64,000 bases of DNA from JBBIPA01 sp963775935 (lineage in GTDB: Bacteria; Chloroflexota; Dehalococcoidia; GIF9; UBA5629), in the NCBI GenBank assembly GCA_963775935.1, contig CAVZKR010000002.1, forward strand, positions 372,001 through 436,000, written 5' to 3'. The translations under genes and the position numbers were made by a program. The notes beneath the pieces are model-generated. The model did not search any database. It had not been told where the DNA came from and worked only from the letters and a program-made list of their open reading frames with translations. Shown piece after piece: positions 23,308-32,046 of this stretch. Each line of letters opens with the position of its first letter. The first letter of the stretch is position 1.

Positions 23308-23478
23308 TCACCTTTCAGCATAGTGAGCACCAGGTCTGTTAAAACCAATAACACCGACGGTCTTTGTTTCCACCACGATGGGCATAAGCACGGATACAGT
23401 ACCGTCATTATTGTCGTGGGTGACAATGTAGTGGGACATGCGCTGAATCTCTTGACTCTTATTATCCGATGGGGAAGG
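23308..23478 (-). pseudogene. Short sensor-domain-like coding remnant
   Basis: About 56 codons downstream of the degenerate response regulator on the same strand. The frame contains YIVTHDNNDGTVSVLMPIVV then ETKTVGVIGFNRPG, which resembles the end of a GAF/PAS-like or kinase sensor domain. No start or continuation. The likeness is by eye only. Confidence 0.3.
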
Positions 23479-23489
23479 TCAACCTTTGG

Positions 23490-23960
23490 CTAAAGTTTAA
23501 CCAGGGTGAAGTGGTCTTCATCCTGAAACAGGATTGAGCGCCAGAGATAAACGATACGAATTGCTGAGATAAGCTCATTTCGGCTCACGTGTCTCGGTAG
23601 AAAAGCCGATGCGCCACTTTCAATCGCCGGTACGAGTAAGTTTTGCTCATCATTGAGTACGATAATGCTTATATTATGAAGAGCGTGCTTCATTTGTTTG
23701 ATTACCTTCACGCCATCTGTCCCCCGTATTTCTATGTCCAGAATCACAATATCGGGATACAATTTGCTGATCTGGTTGAGAGCTTCCTTCTCGTTGGATG
23801 CTTCGCCGATAACTTTGATGCTTTGATCGCCATTTAACATCTGGCGAAGACCTTCACGCATAGCTTCACGGCTATCAACGACGACAACTCGTATGACATC
23901 CGAAATGCTAGAGGTGTAACTATATATGCGGGGTAATTCATTGAACATTGTATCTTCCAT
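23490..23960 (-). CDS. Stand-alone, degenerate response-regulator receiver
   Basis: 156 residues. One receiver domain (about 22-140) with no output domain; the NarL-type helix-turn-helix expected in this family is absent. Asp75 (VILDIEI) is in the phosphorylation position, but the second acid of the acidic pair is Ser30 (VVVDSR) and the conserved Lys is replaced by Arg123 (FLPRHVS). Phosphotransfer may therefore be impaired. Third gene of a minus-strand cluster behind a kinase and a complete response regulator. It could be a phosphate sink, a dominant partner, or a truncated gene. Confidence 0.8.
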   Translation of the reverse strand: MEDTMFNELPRIYSYTSSISDVIRVVVVDSREAMREGLRQMLNGDQSIKVIGEASNEKEALNQISKLYPDIVILDIEIRGTDGVKVIKQMKHALHNISIIVLNDEQNLLVPAIESGASAFLPRHVSRNELISAIRIVYLWRSILFQDEDHFTLVKL

Positions 23961-24176
23961 TACACTGCTCCATACGTGAATATTTACAGAGTAAATTGTG
24001 GCATTCTCAGGCGTTGAGTCAAAGCCCCAAATGGGTCATAATAGTAGCCAGATAAGCTAAGATTACAAAATGGGGAAATTCAATGGAAGTAGCCTGAATA
24101 GGGACAATAGATAGTAGTAATAAGAGAGATAGTGAGTCTCTATGTGATTAGCGGTTTGGATTAGCTTCGATGGTGG

Positions 24177-24806
24177 TTATAGTAAATTCTTGGTGTAAGC
24201 TTCAGAAACAGCCTGAGTTCTATCAGTAGCGCCGAGCCTGGAAAATATGGTGCTCGTTTCTCTTTTGATAGTCGCCTCACTGAGATAGAGCTTCTCAGCG
24301 ATGTTTTTATTGGTGATACCGGAAGCGATGAGACGTAGTATTTCAAGTTGTCTTTGAGTTAAGATTGCTTTGCGATTAATCTCTACCATAGTGGCAAACT
24401 GCTTAAAGAGCGTGCGCGTAACGGATGGTGAAAAGGGTGATTGACCATTATAGGCAAGCCGTATTGCTTTGATAAGGTCCTCCTGATTAATATCTTTGAG
24501 CAGGTAACCTGAAGCACCGGCCTCGGCGGACTGTGCTAAGAATTTATCCTCGTAGATGGTGAGAATGATAATGTTGGCAGTGCAACCCTGCGCTTTCAAT
24601 TGTCGCGTAGCTTCGATGCCACTCATTCCAGGCATTCTGATATCCATTAGTATGATATCTGGATTGAGCTCTTTGGCTTTTACCAGAGCTTCTTCGCCTG
24701 AGCTAACTTCGCCAACCACCCTGATTTCATCATCAAATTCTAGCATTCGGCGCAGACCCTCGCGCACTAGTTGTTGGTCATCTACCAGTAGCACATTTAT
24801 ATTCAT
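24177..24806 (-). CDS. NarL/LuxR-family response regulator
   Basis: 209 residues. Receiver with Asp9/Asp10, phosphoacceptor Asp55 and Lys104 all present, followed by a LuxR-type helix-turn-helix (LTQRQLEILRLIASGITNKNIAEKLYLSEATIKRETSTIFSRLG, about 145-190). It binds DNA after phosphorylation, most likely by the kinase encoded 54 nt upstream. Target genes are not evident; the TRAP operon and the adjacent transporters are candidates only by location. Confidence 0.92.
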   Translation of the reverse strand: MNINVLLVDDQQLVREGLRRMLEFDDEIRVVGEVSSGEEALVKAKELNPDIILMDIRMPGMSGIEATRQLKAQGCTANIIILTIYEDKFLAQSAEAGASGYLLKDINQEDLIKAIRLAYNGQSPFSPSVTRTLFKQFATMVEINRKAILTQRQLEILRLIASGITNKNIAEKLYLSEATIKRETSTIFSRLGATDRTQAVSEAYTKNLL

Positions 24807-24860
24807 GTTTATCTTGCCTGCCTCTCACTAAACTAATTGAAGAGCATTTATCTTTTGGCT

Positions 24861-26444
24861 TCAGCATCCCTGTGCCGGTTGTTTTGCCGGCACAGGGATG
24901 CTCACTGTTATTTTTGTGCCCTTAGAGATAGATGTATCTATCTTAAGGTTGCCTCCAATCATCTCAGCCCTTTCTCGCATGCTTACTAATCCTAAATTGC
25001 CTTCTGCGGTTTCAGTTCTAAGCGTTTCGTCGAGATTAAAACCCTTACCATTATCAGTAATTTCAATAACAACATCTTCCGGTTCATACATTAGCTTCAC
25101 CTCGACTACAGATGCCCCAGAATGCCGGCGTACATTATTGAGTGCTTCCGAAACAACGCGGTAAACGGTTATCTCCTGTACTGAAGATAGCGGTCTGGGG
25201 TCGCCGTTTATGGTAAAATTGCCGAGTATATCAGTTTCCATACTGAATGTTTTTACATTTTGCTGTAGAGCTCCAACCATGCCCAACTCAGACAGTGTTG
25301 AGGGGTGGAGGTTAAGGATAATGCGACGTAATTCCTTGATGCTTTGGTGAATAATATCATTGGCACGTTGAATTTCTTCGCGTGCTTTCTTAGTGTTTGA
25401 TTTGGCTAAATGGGCATTTCCGAGCTGGAGAGCGTATGAAGCGCTTGATATCCACTGCGCCAGCCCATCATGCAACTCTGTGGATATTCTACGACGCTCA
25501 TCTTCTTGCGCAGTCAGGCATTTCCTCAAAAATACCTCAGTATTATTCCGATGTGTTTGGACATCGTCAAAGAGCCTGGAATTTTCAAGAGCGATAGCTG
25601 CCTGACCGGCCAATATGGATAATAGTTCAAGGTCGCTTTCGGCAAAGGGGATTCTGCTAAACCTTTTACTGCAGTTAATTACACCGATAACCCTCCCTTT
25701 TATGGATAGAGGAACGCATAACGACGACATGACCCGTCCATTTTTACTTTTTGCTTCACCTTTCGATTCAGCATTAATGAGGAGTGCCTTTCCTGTCTTG
25801 ACGACAGACCATGATAATTCGTCCTCTGAGAGGCGAAGACGTTTGCCTAACGTTGCTTTGGACAAGCCCAATGCTGCGGTGACAATTAACTCTTTGGATG
25901 CCTCATTGAGCAGCATAATAGATGCATTTTCGGTTCTGGTCTCGATGCAGACCAGGCGGACGATTTCATTGAAGATTTTATGAGCGTTTAACTCAGAAAC
26001 AATAGATTTGTTTAATTCAAATAGAGGTAAAAGGGTTTTAAGGCGCATATTTTCTTTGGCAAGCCGACTTTTTTGTAACACATCTTCAACAGTATTTTTA
26101 AGCTCTTCTGCGGTAAAAGGTTTTACCAATACTGCCTGAGCGCCTGCCTTAAATGACTTGATGAGTAAGTCCGAAGAGTTACCTTCGCTCATTACGATTG
26201 CGCCGATGGAAGGTTGTAGCAGTTGTGCTTGCTGTAGAAGCACGGGAGCGGTAAGTTCAGGCATAGCCAGGCTGGTGATCAGTAAATCTATCGTTTTTTT
26301 TCTCAGTAATGTGACAGCATTTAAGCTCGATTGGGCGCACGTTACAGCGTACCCTTCCTTGTAAAGGGTAGACTTGATCATATCCAGTACTTCTGACTCC
26401 TCGTCAATGACCAGTAAGCTTTCCTTGTTCATGCCTGTATGCAT
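24861..26444 (-). CDS. Hybrid sensor kinase: degenerate receiver, GAF, HisKA_3, HATPase
   Basis: 527 residues, no membrane helix, so cytoplasmic. Order: receiver-like domain (about 8-125), GAF (about 145-290), HisKA_3 dimerisation helix with the phosphorylated His325 in STELHDGLAQ, and a HATPase_c domain (N436-N437 box, DNGKGF, GLVSMRERAEMIGG). In the receiver the phosphoacceptor Asp is Ser58 (LLITSLAMPE) while Lys108 remains, so it is probably a sensing or dimer module and not a phosphate acceptor. The next two genes downstream encode its likely partners. Confidence 0.9.
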   Translation of the reverse strand: MHTGMNKESLLVIDEESEVLDMIKSTLYKEGYAVTCAQSSLNAVTLLRKKTIDLLITSLAMPELTAPVLLQQAQLLQPSIGAIVMSEGNSSDLLIKSFKAGAQAVLVKPFTAEELKNTVEDVLQKSRLAKENMRLKTLLPLFELNKSIVSELNAHKIFNEIVRLVCIETRTENASIMLLNEASKELIVTAALGLSKATLGKRLRLSEDELSWSVVKTGKALLINAESKGEAKSKNGRVMSSLCVPLSIKGRVIGVINCSKRFSRIPFAESDLELLSILAGQAAIALENSRLFDDVQTHRNNTEVFLRKCLTAQEDERRRISTELHDGLAQWISSASYALQLGNAHLAKSNTKKAREEIQRANDIIHQSIKELRRIILNLHPSTLSELGMVGALQQNVKTFSMETDILGNFTINGDPRPLSSVQEITVYRVVSEALNNVRRHSGASVVEVKLMYEPEDVVIEITDNGKGFNLDETLRTETAEGNLGLVSMRERAEMIGGNLKIDTSISKGTKITVSIPVPAKQPAQGC

Positions 26445-26943
26445 TTATAAACGATATTCCTTAGCAATACACGAAAGCAACGTACGTACACGACCTAAAA
26501 GATACGATATACTAACCTCTCCTCTTTTGTCAAGATTTCATGAATGTAAATAAATCCTTTAATTGTTTATGATAAATTTAATGATGGTGAGCTTTGCGGC
26601 TCAAGTAGTCTTCTTTCTTTCTTTCATTCATTGAAAGCCACGTGATAAAGATGTTTGCCCTGTCGCCTCACAACAGGTTCTGACTATATTTTGAGTAAAG
26701 TGGTACTTTTTACATAGTACTTTAAGGTTAAACATTATGAGCCAACAGGCTCATTCTCTGGAGTCATTAGGATAATATTACCTATTCTGTGGTATTTCTA
26801 GAGGGGAGATGAGAAATAGTTTTGCGATTATTGTCACAGAAGCGGATTGCGGAAGATAAAATGATACCAGAGGGCTATACAAATCGGTCAGTCGTACTTA
26901 TTTCTTCTCTACCGTATTCTTCCTTGTATGAATAGTGTTTTTG
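26445..26943. other. Intergenic region upstream of the kinase
   Basis: No gene recognised in about 500 nt. AT-rich. A small hairpin TGAGCC-AACA-GGCTCA lies at 26738-26753. It should hold the promoter of the minus-strand kinase operon, but I could not single one out. Confidence 0.35.
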
Positions 26944-27228
26944 CTACTCCTTGTATTTCAGTTCCCAATCATTCTTCAAATTCGATAGCACTGAGATAAA
27001 ATCCTCTAAATCCTCGAATTTATTAAAGTATAACTGCCAGACAATATCGTTGTTTCCATTGCTTGTGTAACACTGCAATTCTGCCGTCACATTAAACAGT
27101 TTCCCCTTATCTTCTTCAGGGTAGATGACCCTGTGTTCATGGAAGAGATATCGCGCCACATGTGCTTTAATTTCACGTTGAGGTACTTCTAGGGTAATCT
27201 GGCAGTTAAAGTATATTCTTTTATCCAT
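26944..27228 (-). CDS. Small protein of unknown function
   Basis: 94 residues, not recognised. It is soluble and mixed alpha/beta, with regular sheet-like stretches (RIYFNCQITLEVPQ, NVTAELQCYTSN, DIVWQLYFNKFEDLEDFISVLSNLKNDWELKY). GTGAGGTAGCGC precedes the ATG. It follows the phosphorylase-like gene by 36 nt on the same strand, so the two are probably one transcript. Confidence 0.65.
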   Translation of the reverse strand: MDKRIYFNCQITLEVPQREIKAHVARYLFHEHRVIYPEEDKGKLFNVTAELQCYTSNGNNDIVWQLYFNKFEDLEDFISVLSNLKNDWELKYKE

Positions 27229-27264
27229 GCGCTACCTCACTTTTTAATGATTAACATATTATCT

Positions 27265-27597
27265 CTAAAATTGCCAGATTATGCGAATATCCGTTTTTTT
27301 TGGCTGTAAGGCAGGTGGTATGGATACTTCAAGTGGTTGCTGGCGAGATTCCTTATCATCGTAAAGAGAAATAATTTTTTCTTCCAACAGGCTGTAGAGT
27401 TTGCTGGCATCTGATTTATCGCTATTTAATAAGTTAACCGATGGTGTATCATTGTAAATTGCCCACCCTTTAGCGCTATTATTTTCTTCATACCACCAGC
27501 CATCAAGTACACCGAGCTGGCTCCACCACAGGTTGTGTGATAGCTCGTGGAGCTTGCAAATAAGTTTGGGAAGGCTCGACACCGATAGATTATTCAT
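27265..27597 (-). CDS. Small protein resembling the N-terminal domain of alpha-glucan phosphorylase
   Basis: 110 residues. LPKLICKLHELSHNLWWSQLGVLDGWW and a following NDTPSVNLLN resemble the DUF3417 segment that begins bacterial alpha-glucan phosphorylases (LxELAYNLWWSW...NPVRLL). The rest of the ~850-residue enzyme is absent and the protein ends in an unrelated Pro-rich tail. Either a stand-alone use of this domain or a truncated gene that has kept a good ribosome site (AGGAGAAAG). Likeness is by eye and moderate. Confidence 0.5.
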   Translation of the reverse strand: MNNLSVSSLPKLICKLHELSHNLWWSQLGVLDGWWYEENNSAKGWAIYNDTPSVNLLNSDKSDASKLYSLLEEKIISLYDDKESRQQPLEVSIPPALQPKKTDIRIIWQF

Positions 27598-27830
27598 TTC
27601 TTACTTTCTCCTGCTGACATTAGGACAGCTCTTTTACCCCTGGCATTCAACGCCTTGTGAGGGTATTGCACTCACTTTACTCTGTCGTATTGCCACAGTA
27701 AATATCCAACTGGTAGCTTTCGGTTTAGCCAACAGTCCTAATTTCGAGGAAATATATGGCATGGTTGGAATGTGTGAAGAACACGAATTTGAAGCAGGCA
27801 AGAACAGAGAATAAAATCAGGATTTGGGAA

Positions 27831-28499
27831 TTACATTTGTATGTCAATAAGACCATTGCTGAGCCTGATAACACGGTCGACATATACCTCATCATCAGGT
27901 TCATGGGTGACCATGACAATCGTTTGTTTAAGCTCCTTATTAAGCTTCTTGAATAGCTTCAGAACGGTTATAGACGACTCGCTATCGAGGCTTGCCGTAG
28001 GCTCATCGGCAAATAGTATCCCGGGTTGGTTTATCAGGGCGCGGGCAATAGCTACCCTCTGCTGCTCACCTCCTGAAAGCTCACCAGCATAGTGAGTCAA
28101 CCTCTCTTTAAGCCCCACGATATCCAGTAGTTCCGTGCCTTTTTTCTTATGTCCGTTATTCTGGTTGAGACATACGGATGGAAGATACACATTTTCCAGA
28201 GCAGTCAGCTCTCCTATCAGAGAGTATTCCTGAAACACATACCCCAGCTTTTCCAGTCTGAACCTTGTTTTCTCCTTCTCAGATAATTTCAGTACATTAG
28301 TATCATCGATATAAATCTCTCCGCTTGTTGGTTTATCGAGCAGTCCCAGAAGGTGAAGCAATGTTGATTTGCCTGAGCCGCTTCTGCCCATGATTGCCAC
28401 GAATTCACCTTTCCGGATGGTGAGGTCAATTCCCTTGAGCGCATGAGTTGCCCCTGGTCCATGTCCGTACACTTTATTTAAATCTCTGGCTACAATCAT
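27831..28499 (-). CDS. ABC transporter ATP-binding protein, LolD/MacB type
   Basis: 222 residues. Walker A GRSGSGKSTLL, signature LSGGEQQR, Walker B ILFADEPTASLD and the H-loop THEPD are all present. The DLNKVYGHGPGATHALKGIDLTI start is typical of the MacB/LolD branch, which powers FtsX-fold permeases without moving substrate through a classic pore. Downstream of its permease by 5 nt and of a MarR regulator, forming one operon. Confidence 0.92.
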   Translation of the reverse strand: MIVARDLNKVYGHGPGATHALKGIDLTIRKGEFVAIMGRSGSGKSTLLHLLGLLDKPTSGEIYIDDTNVLKLSEKEKTRFRLEKLGYVFQEYSLIGELTALENVYLPSVCLNQNNGHKKKGTELLDIVGLKERLTHYAGELSGGEQQRVAIARALINQPGILFADEPTASLDSESSITVLKLFKKLNKELKQTIVMVTHEPDDEVYVDRVIRLSNGLIDIQM

Positions 28500-28504
28500 C
28501 GCTG

Positions 28505-29800
28505 CTACGTTCCCCAGATTATAGTAATGATGCTTTGTTTCATAATAGTCCAGGATGGTATTAAGCCTGCCAGAATGCCGGCTGTTGTTAAACCGAGGGC
28601 AGAGCCCACCACTGCCATGGTCCGAACATTGAGGCTCACCAGCCCGATGGGCAAATCGAGCGGATAAAATTGAAAATACGGTTGCAGCCCAAAATTCACC
28701 AGCCCCCAGCCTATAACAGTGCCTGCAGCCGCAAAGAAGAACGCCTGTAGTATATACGAGCCGACAATGGCTATCTTTGGTATGCCGATAGCACGGAGGA
28801 TGCCAATCTGTCGTTTCTTGTTCAACACATTAATGTAAATCACGATGAACATAACCGTGGCCGACACAATAAGCCCCACGCTGCCGATGAGTGAGCCGAT
28901 AACATCAAATGTCGAAACTACGCTGCTCATGGCGCCGCCATACTCCCGCCAGCTTTTTACCTGCTCGCTGATGCCCGTTGACTTGATGTCGTTAATTAAA
29001 GTAGCTTCATCGACTCCATCCTCTGCTTTGACCAGAATTTGGCTTGCTCTGTCGAAATAGAGGTCCCTGCCCAGAACGGATAGCATTTCCCCTCTGGTTA
29101 CTAATGCCATGCGGTCTGCCTGCTGCATCTCATGGGCGTAAAAAATCCCCTTGATGGTGTATTCTTTTTGCACGTTGTTGGGGTAGGTCAACTGCACCTT
29201 GTCGCCCACTTTGGCTCCACCCAGGGTAAGAAAATCGGAGGTCTTCGCATTTGGTCCGCCTGCTATTTCCACACCAAGAATAATCTGGTCTCGGTCATTC
29301 TCATCGAGGTACTTTCCCTCGATAAGCTGCTTCTGGATGGCTGTCACCTGGATTTCCTTTTCCGGATTAATGCCGACCACTTCCCAGTTGCCGCTATTAC
29401 CCTTGTCCTTCTGCGATACTTTTTCCTTCCACTGGTACTCGATGAAGGCGCTGTAGGCAAGGCGTGATGTCACCGCATCCACACCGTAAACCTGGCTGAT
29501 TTTCTCCTCTAATTTACTGCTTTTTTCGATATAGTACTTGTTTTCCCTGGGTCCGACGACCACGTTACCATAGACATAGCGAATCATCTGATTGTCCATG
29601 GTGACCATGATTCCTGAAATCAGAGATGATACGAAAATGAGATTCACGAAGCTGAAAGCCATGACCAGAGTGAGCAATACCAGCGCCCACCTGTTGCCTT
29701 TGATTATCGACTTAAACGCCAGGAATATCGACAGCTTGAAATTGCCCAGAAAAACATGGGTCCCGCTGGCATTTACTGCTGTGTTATATTTTTGCAACAT
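28505..29800 (-). CDS. FtsX/MacB-family ABC permease
   Basis: 431 residues. One membrane helix near 35-58, a large extracytoplasmic domain (about 65-300) and three C-terminal helices with the FtsX-type motif NKKRQIGILRAIGIPKIAIVGSYILQAFFFAAAGTVIGWG. Works with the adjacent ATPase to export or extract a lipid, peptide or drug. Lies 9 nt downstream of the MarR gene, which suggests the exporter is induced by a ligand of the regulator. Confidence 0.9.
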   Translation of the reverse strand: MLQKYNTAVNASGTHVFLGNFKLSIFLAFKSIIKGNRWALVLLTLVMAFSFVNLIFVSSLISGIMVTMDNQMIRYVYGNVVVGPRENKYYIEKSSKLEEKISQVYGVDAVTSRLAYSAFIEYQWKEKVSQKDKGNSGNWEVVGINPEKEIQVTAIQKQLIEGKYLDENDRDQIILGVEIAGGPNAKTSDFLTLGGAKVGDKVQLTYPNNVQKEYTIKGIFYAHEMQQADRMALVTRGEMLSVLGRDLYFDRASQILVKAEDGVDEATLINDIKSTGISEQVKSWREYGGAMSSVVSTFDVIGSLIGSVGLIVSATVMFIVIYINVLNKKRQIGILRAIGIPKIAIVGSYILQAFFFAAAGTVIGWGLVNFGLQPYFQFYPLDLPIGLVSLNVRTMAVVGSALGLTTAGILAGLIPSWTIMKQSIITIIWGT

Positions 29801-29809
29801 GATAAGTTT

Positions 29810-30352
29810 TCAAAATAGAAATAATAGTATTGTAAAAAAATTTAGCTCGACAGATTCTGCAACGTCAGATACTACTTTTTTTATCAACGTAAACAGGATT
29901 ATCTTTTCCTCGATGGTCAGGCTGGATGAGAGAAGCTCCTGTATTCGCTCTCTCATATAGTTGTTAATTGCCTGATGAAGATAGTTTCCTTTTTCAGTAA
30001 GAGCAACGCGTACAATCCGGCGGTCACCGGGATCCGGTAGCCGTTTCACATACTCATTGTCAACCAGCCAGTTCACCATGCGGGTTGCCTTGCTGAATGG
30101 CACGGCAAGGGCGGTGCTCAGTTCCCCCATGGTTAACTGATGTTTGGGGAAGATAACACTGCTCACGCGGTAGAAGAGGCTGTAGTTATCATTGTTATGG
30201 CCAAGCCCCATATCAATCGGGCTGTCGAGCCGCTGTGTTTTCGCCATCTCCTTGTGCAGCAGCGCTTCAAATTTGATCCACATCTGCACAAAACCCTCGA
30301 TCATCGAGGTTATTTCAGCATCGTACGTTTTCTGTGATATCTTTTTTGTCAT
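29810..30352 (-). CDS. MarR-family transcriptional regulator of the ABC exporter
   Basis: 180 residues. Winged helix-turn-helix with LTMGELSTALAVPFSKATRMVNWLVDNEYVKRLPDPGDRRIVRVALTEKG (about 78-130), flanked by dimerisation helices. First gene of the minus-strand operon, so probably autoregulated. The 8-bp inverted repeat TGAAAATA/TATTTTCA lies about 30-50 nt upstream of its start. The start is ATG at 30352; the ribosome site is not obvious. Confidence 0.9.
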   Translation of the reverse strand: MTKKISQKTYDAEITSMIEGFVQMWIKFEALLHKEMAKTQRLDSPIDMGLGHNNDNYSLFYRVSSVIFPKHQLTMGELSTALAVPFSKATRMVNWLVDNEYVKRLPDPGDRRIVRVALTEKGNYLHQAINNYMRERIQELLSSSLTIEEKIILFTLIKKVVSDVAESVELNFFTILLFLF

Positions 30353-30380
30353 AAGATTACACTGTGAAAAGTTTCCATTA

Positions 30381-30401
30381 TGAAAATATAACCTATTTTC
30401 A
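30381..30401 (-). promoter_or_regulatory. Candidate MarR operator
   Basis: TGAAAATA-TAACC-TATTTTCA, a perfect 8-bp inverted repeat with 5-nt centre, the size and place expected for a MarR dimer site upstream of its own gene. Confidence 0.55.
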
Positions 30402-30533
30402 ATTTTAAATCAAATAACCACAAAAAAAGGGCGCAAAAATTGGGCAGTCCATACGCTGCCATAGTATAATCTCAGTATCTGCTCTGCGTGTTTTTCAAGA
30501 GAAAGTTTTCTATGACGTGTCAGTGATTAATTT

Positions 30534-31523
30534 ATGACGGCCATTAAACCCAGCTATATTGTGCTCTATCATTCCGGTGAGCTAGCACGACGGGTGCAAC
30601 GTCTTGAAGCTCGTCTGGCTGCCTGCGATATCTGTCCCAGGAAATGCGGAGTTAACCGTCTGCACAATGAGCATGGCTTCTGCCATACCGGAAAACTGCC
30701 GGTCGTTTCATTCGTCTGCGCTCATCAAGGAGAAGAGCCTGCTCTCTCTGGGAGTAAAGGCTCGGGGACGATATTTTTCGGCAACTGTAATCTCAAATGC
30801 GTGTATTGTCAGAACCACCAGATAAGCCAGAACTGGCAGAAGCAAAAGGCGAACGAGATGGATTGCCATAACCTGGCAGCCCGGATGCTCTCTCTGCAAA
30901 ACGAACTGGGCTGCCATAATATCAATTTTGTGTCGCCTTCTCATGTCGTTCCTCAACTAGCACGGGCTGTGCTCGAGGCGGTGCCTATGGGATTGCATAT
31001 ACCCCTGGTCTACAATACGAATGGGTATGATGCGCTGGAAACATTACAGGAGCTTGATGGCATCATCGATATCTATTTACCTGACATAAAGTATGCCTCT
31101 AATAGCTTCGCCAGGAAGTATTCGCAGGCTCAAGATTATGTGGCGGTCAGCAGAGTTGCCGTCAAAGAGATGTATCGTCAGGTAGGGGATTTAGTGGTTG
31201 ATGAGCAGGGCGTAGCCCAGCGTGGTTTGATTGTGCGGCATCTGGTTTTGCCTAATGAGCTCGCCGGCAGTGAGCAATCGCTGACATGGTTGTCGAGAGA
31301 GCTATCACCGTCGGTCACTGTAAGCATCATGGCTCAATACCTGCCTGTTCACAAAGCACCGCGTGTTCCTTCGCTTTCTCGAACAATATCGGTCGCCGAG
31401 TATGACAAAGTCACCGAATTACTCTCCAATTTAGGATTGGAAAATGGCTGGGTGCAGGAACTGAACGCTCCCGCTTACTATGTCCCTGATTTTGAGAAAC
31501 AGGAACATCCTTTTCTACTATGA
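30534..31523 (+). CDS. Radical SAM protein, PflX/COG1313 family
   Basis: 329 residues. N-terminal Cys cluster CDICPRKCGVNR...GFC (Cys31, 34, 38, 50), then the radical SAM site GNCNLKCVYC (Cys85, Cys89, Cys92) that binds a [4Fe-4S] cluster and S-adenosylmethionine. The family resembles pyruvate formate-lyase activating enzymes (PflA), but its target is unsettled. No glycyl-radical enzyme is adjacent. ATG start without a clear Shine-Dalgarno site. Transcribed divergently from the MarR operon. Confidence 0.88.
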   Translation: MTAIKPSYIVLYHSGELARRVQRLEARLAACDICPRKCGVNRLHNEHGFCHTGKLPVVSFVCAHQGEEPALSGSKGSGTIFFGNCNLKCVYCQNHQISQNWQKQKANEMDCHNLAARMLSLQNELGCHNINFVSPSHVVPQLARAVLEAVPMGLHIPLVYNTNGYDALETLQELDGIIDIYLPDIKYASNSFARKYSQAQDYVAVSRVAVKEMYRQVGDLVVDEQGVAQRGLIVRHLVLPNELAGSEQSLTWLSRELSPSVTVSIMAQYLPVHKAPRVPSLSRTISVAEYDKVTELLSNLGLENGWVQELNAPAYYVPDFEKQEHPFLL

Positions 31524-31596
31524 CATTGGAAGTACAAGTTTTATTCGAATCTATCTATAAATCTGGCAGAACAAATTTTGTTGTTATCATTTCTTA

Positions 31597-31648
31597 TTGA
31601 CATATCTAGTAAAAGAGGTTTATAATTAAGTATATTAGCAAATACTTA
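31597..31648 (+). promoter_or_regulatory. Strong promoter and ArsR-type operator
   Basis: TTGACA (31597-31602), 18-nt spacer, TATAAT (31621-31626): both hexamers perfect. An inverted repeat TAAGTAT...ATACTTA (31627-31633 with 31642-31648) begins right after the -10 and covers the start site, as in ArsR/SmtB repression. Confidence 0.75.
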
Positions 31649-31656
31649 TATTATTA

Positions 31657-32031
31657 ATGGGCAAAAAGGGAATACATCAGGAAGACAGCGACAGGCAGGC
31701 ATCGGTATTCGGTGCTCTGGCTGACCCTACTCGTCTTAAGCTGGTGAGGCTTCTTTGCCATCAGCACGAGCCCAATGCTCTTTGCGTTAATGCAATGGCT
31801 TCAGTTCTCGGCGTGACACAGTCGGCAGTTTCTCAGCATTTACGTGTGTTGAAAGCTATAGGATTAGTGAAGGGTGAGAGGCGGGGTTACCATATCCACT
31901 ACTTTGTTAATCATGACATGCTGAATGAATGCCTTAAACTTACTGCAGCAGCCTTTAGTTTAAACGAGTCGAGCGAGGGAAAATGCTGTCAGCAAGATTG
32001 TTCCAAAAAAAGGAAGAGGCATCCGTTATAA
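31657..32031 (+). CDS. ArsR/SmtB-family transcriptional repressor
   Basis: 124 residues. Winged helix with DPTRLKLVRLLCHQ and VTQSAVSQHLRVLKAIGLVKGERRGYHIHYFV. The classic ELCVCDL metal site is only partly kept (ALCVNAM), but there is a Cys-rich tail (KCCQQDC) that could bind a soft metal or thiol-reactive signal. First gene of an operon with an ABC-2 exporter, 15 nt upstream of it. No Shine-Dalgarno sequence is visible; the leader would be short given the promoter just upstream. Confidence 0.9.
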   Translation: MGKKGIHQEDSDRQASVFGALADPTRLKLVRLLCHQHEPNALCVNAMASVLGVTQSAVSQHLRVLKAIGLVKGERRGYHIHYFVNHDMLNECLKLTAAAFSLNESSEGKCCQQDCSKKRKRHPL

Positions 32032-32046
32032 CATTGGTATAAAGCA

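Noticed and set aside
23221..23493. 90-codon plus-strand frame
   Set aside because: Antisense to a more protein-like minus-strand remnant; no recognisable domain.
24861..26444. Phage- or defence-related reading of the GAF/kinase gene
   Set aside because: H-box, N-box and G-box are standard histidine kinase motifs and response regulators follow.
27533..27956. Plus-strand frames between the small-protein operon and the ABC exporter
   Set aside because: No ribosome sites, partly antisense to genes, no family resemblance.
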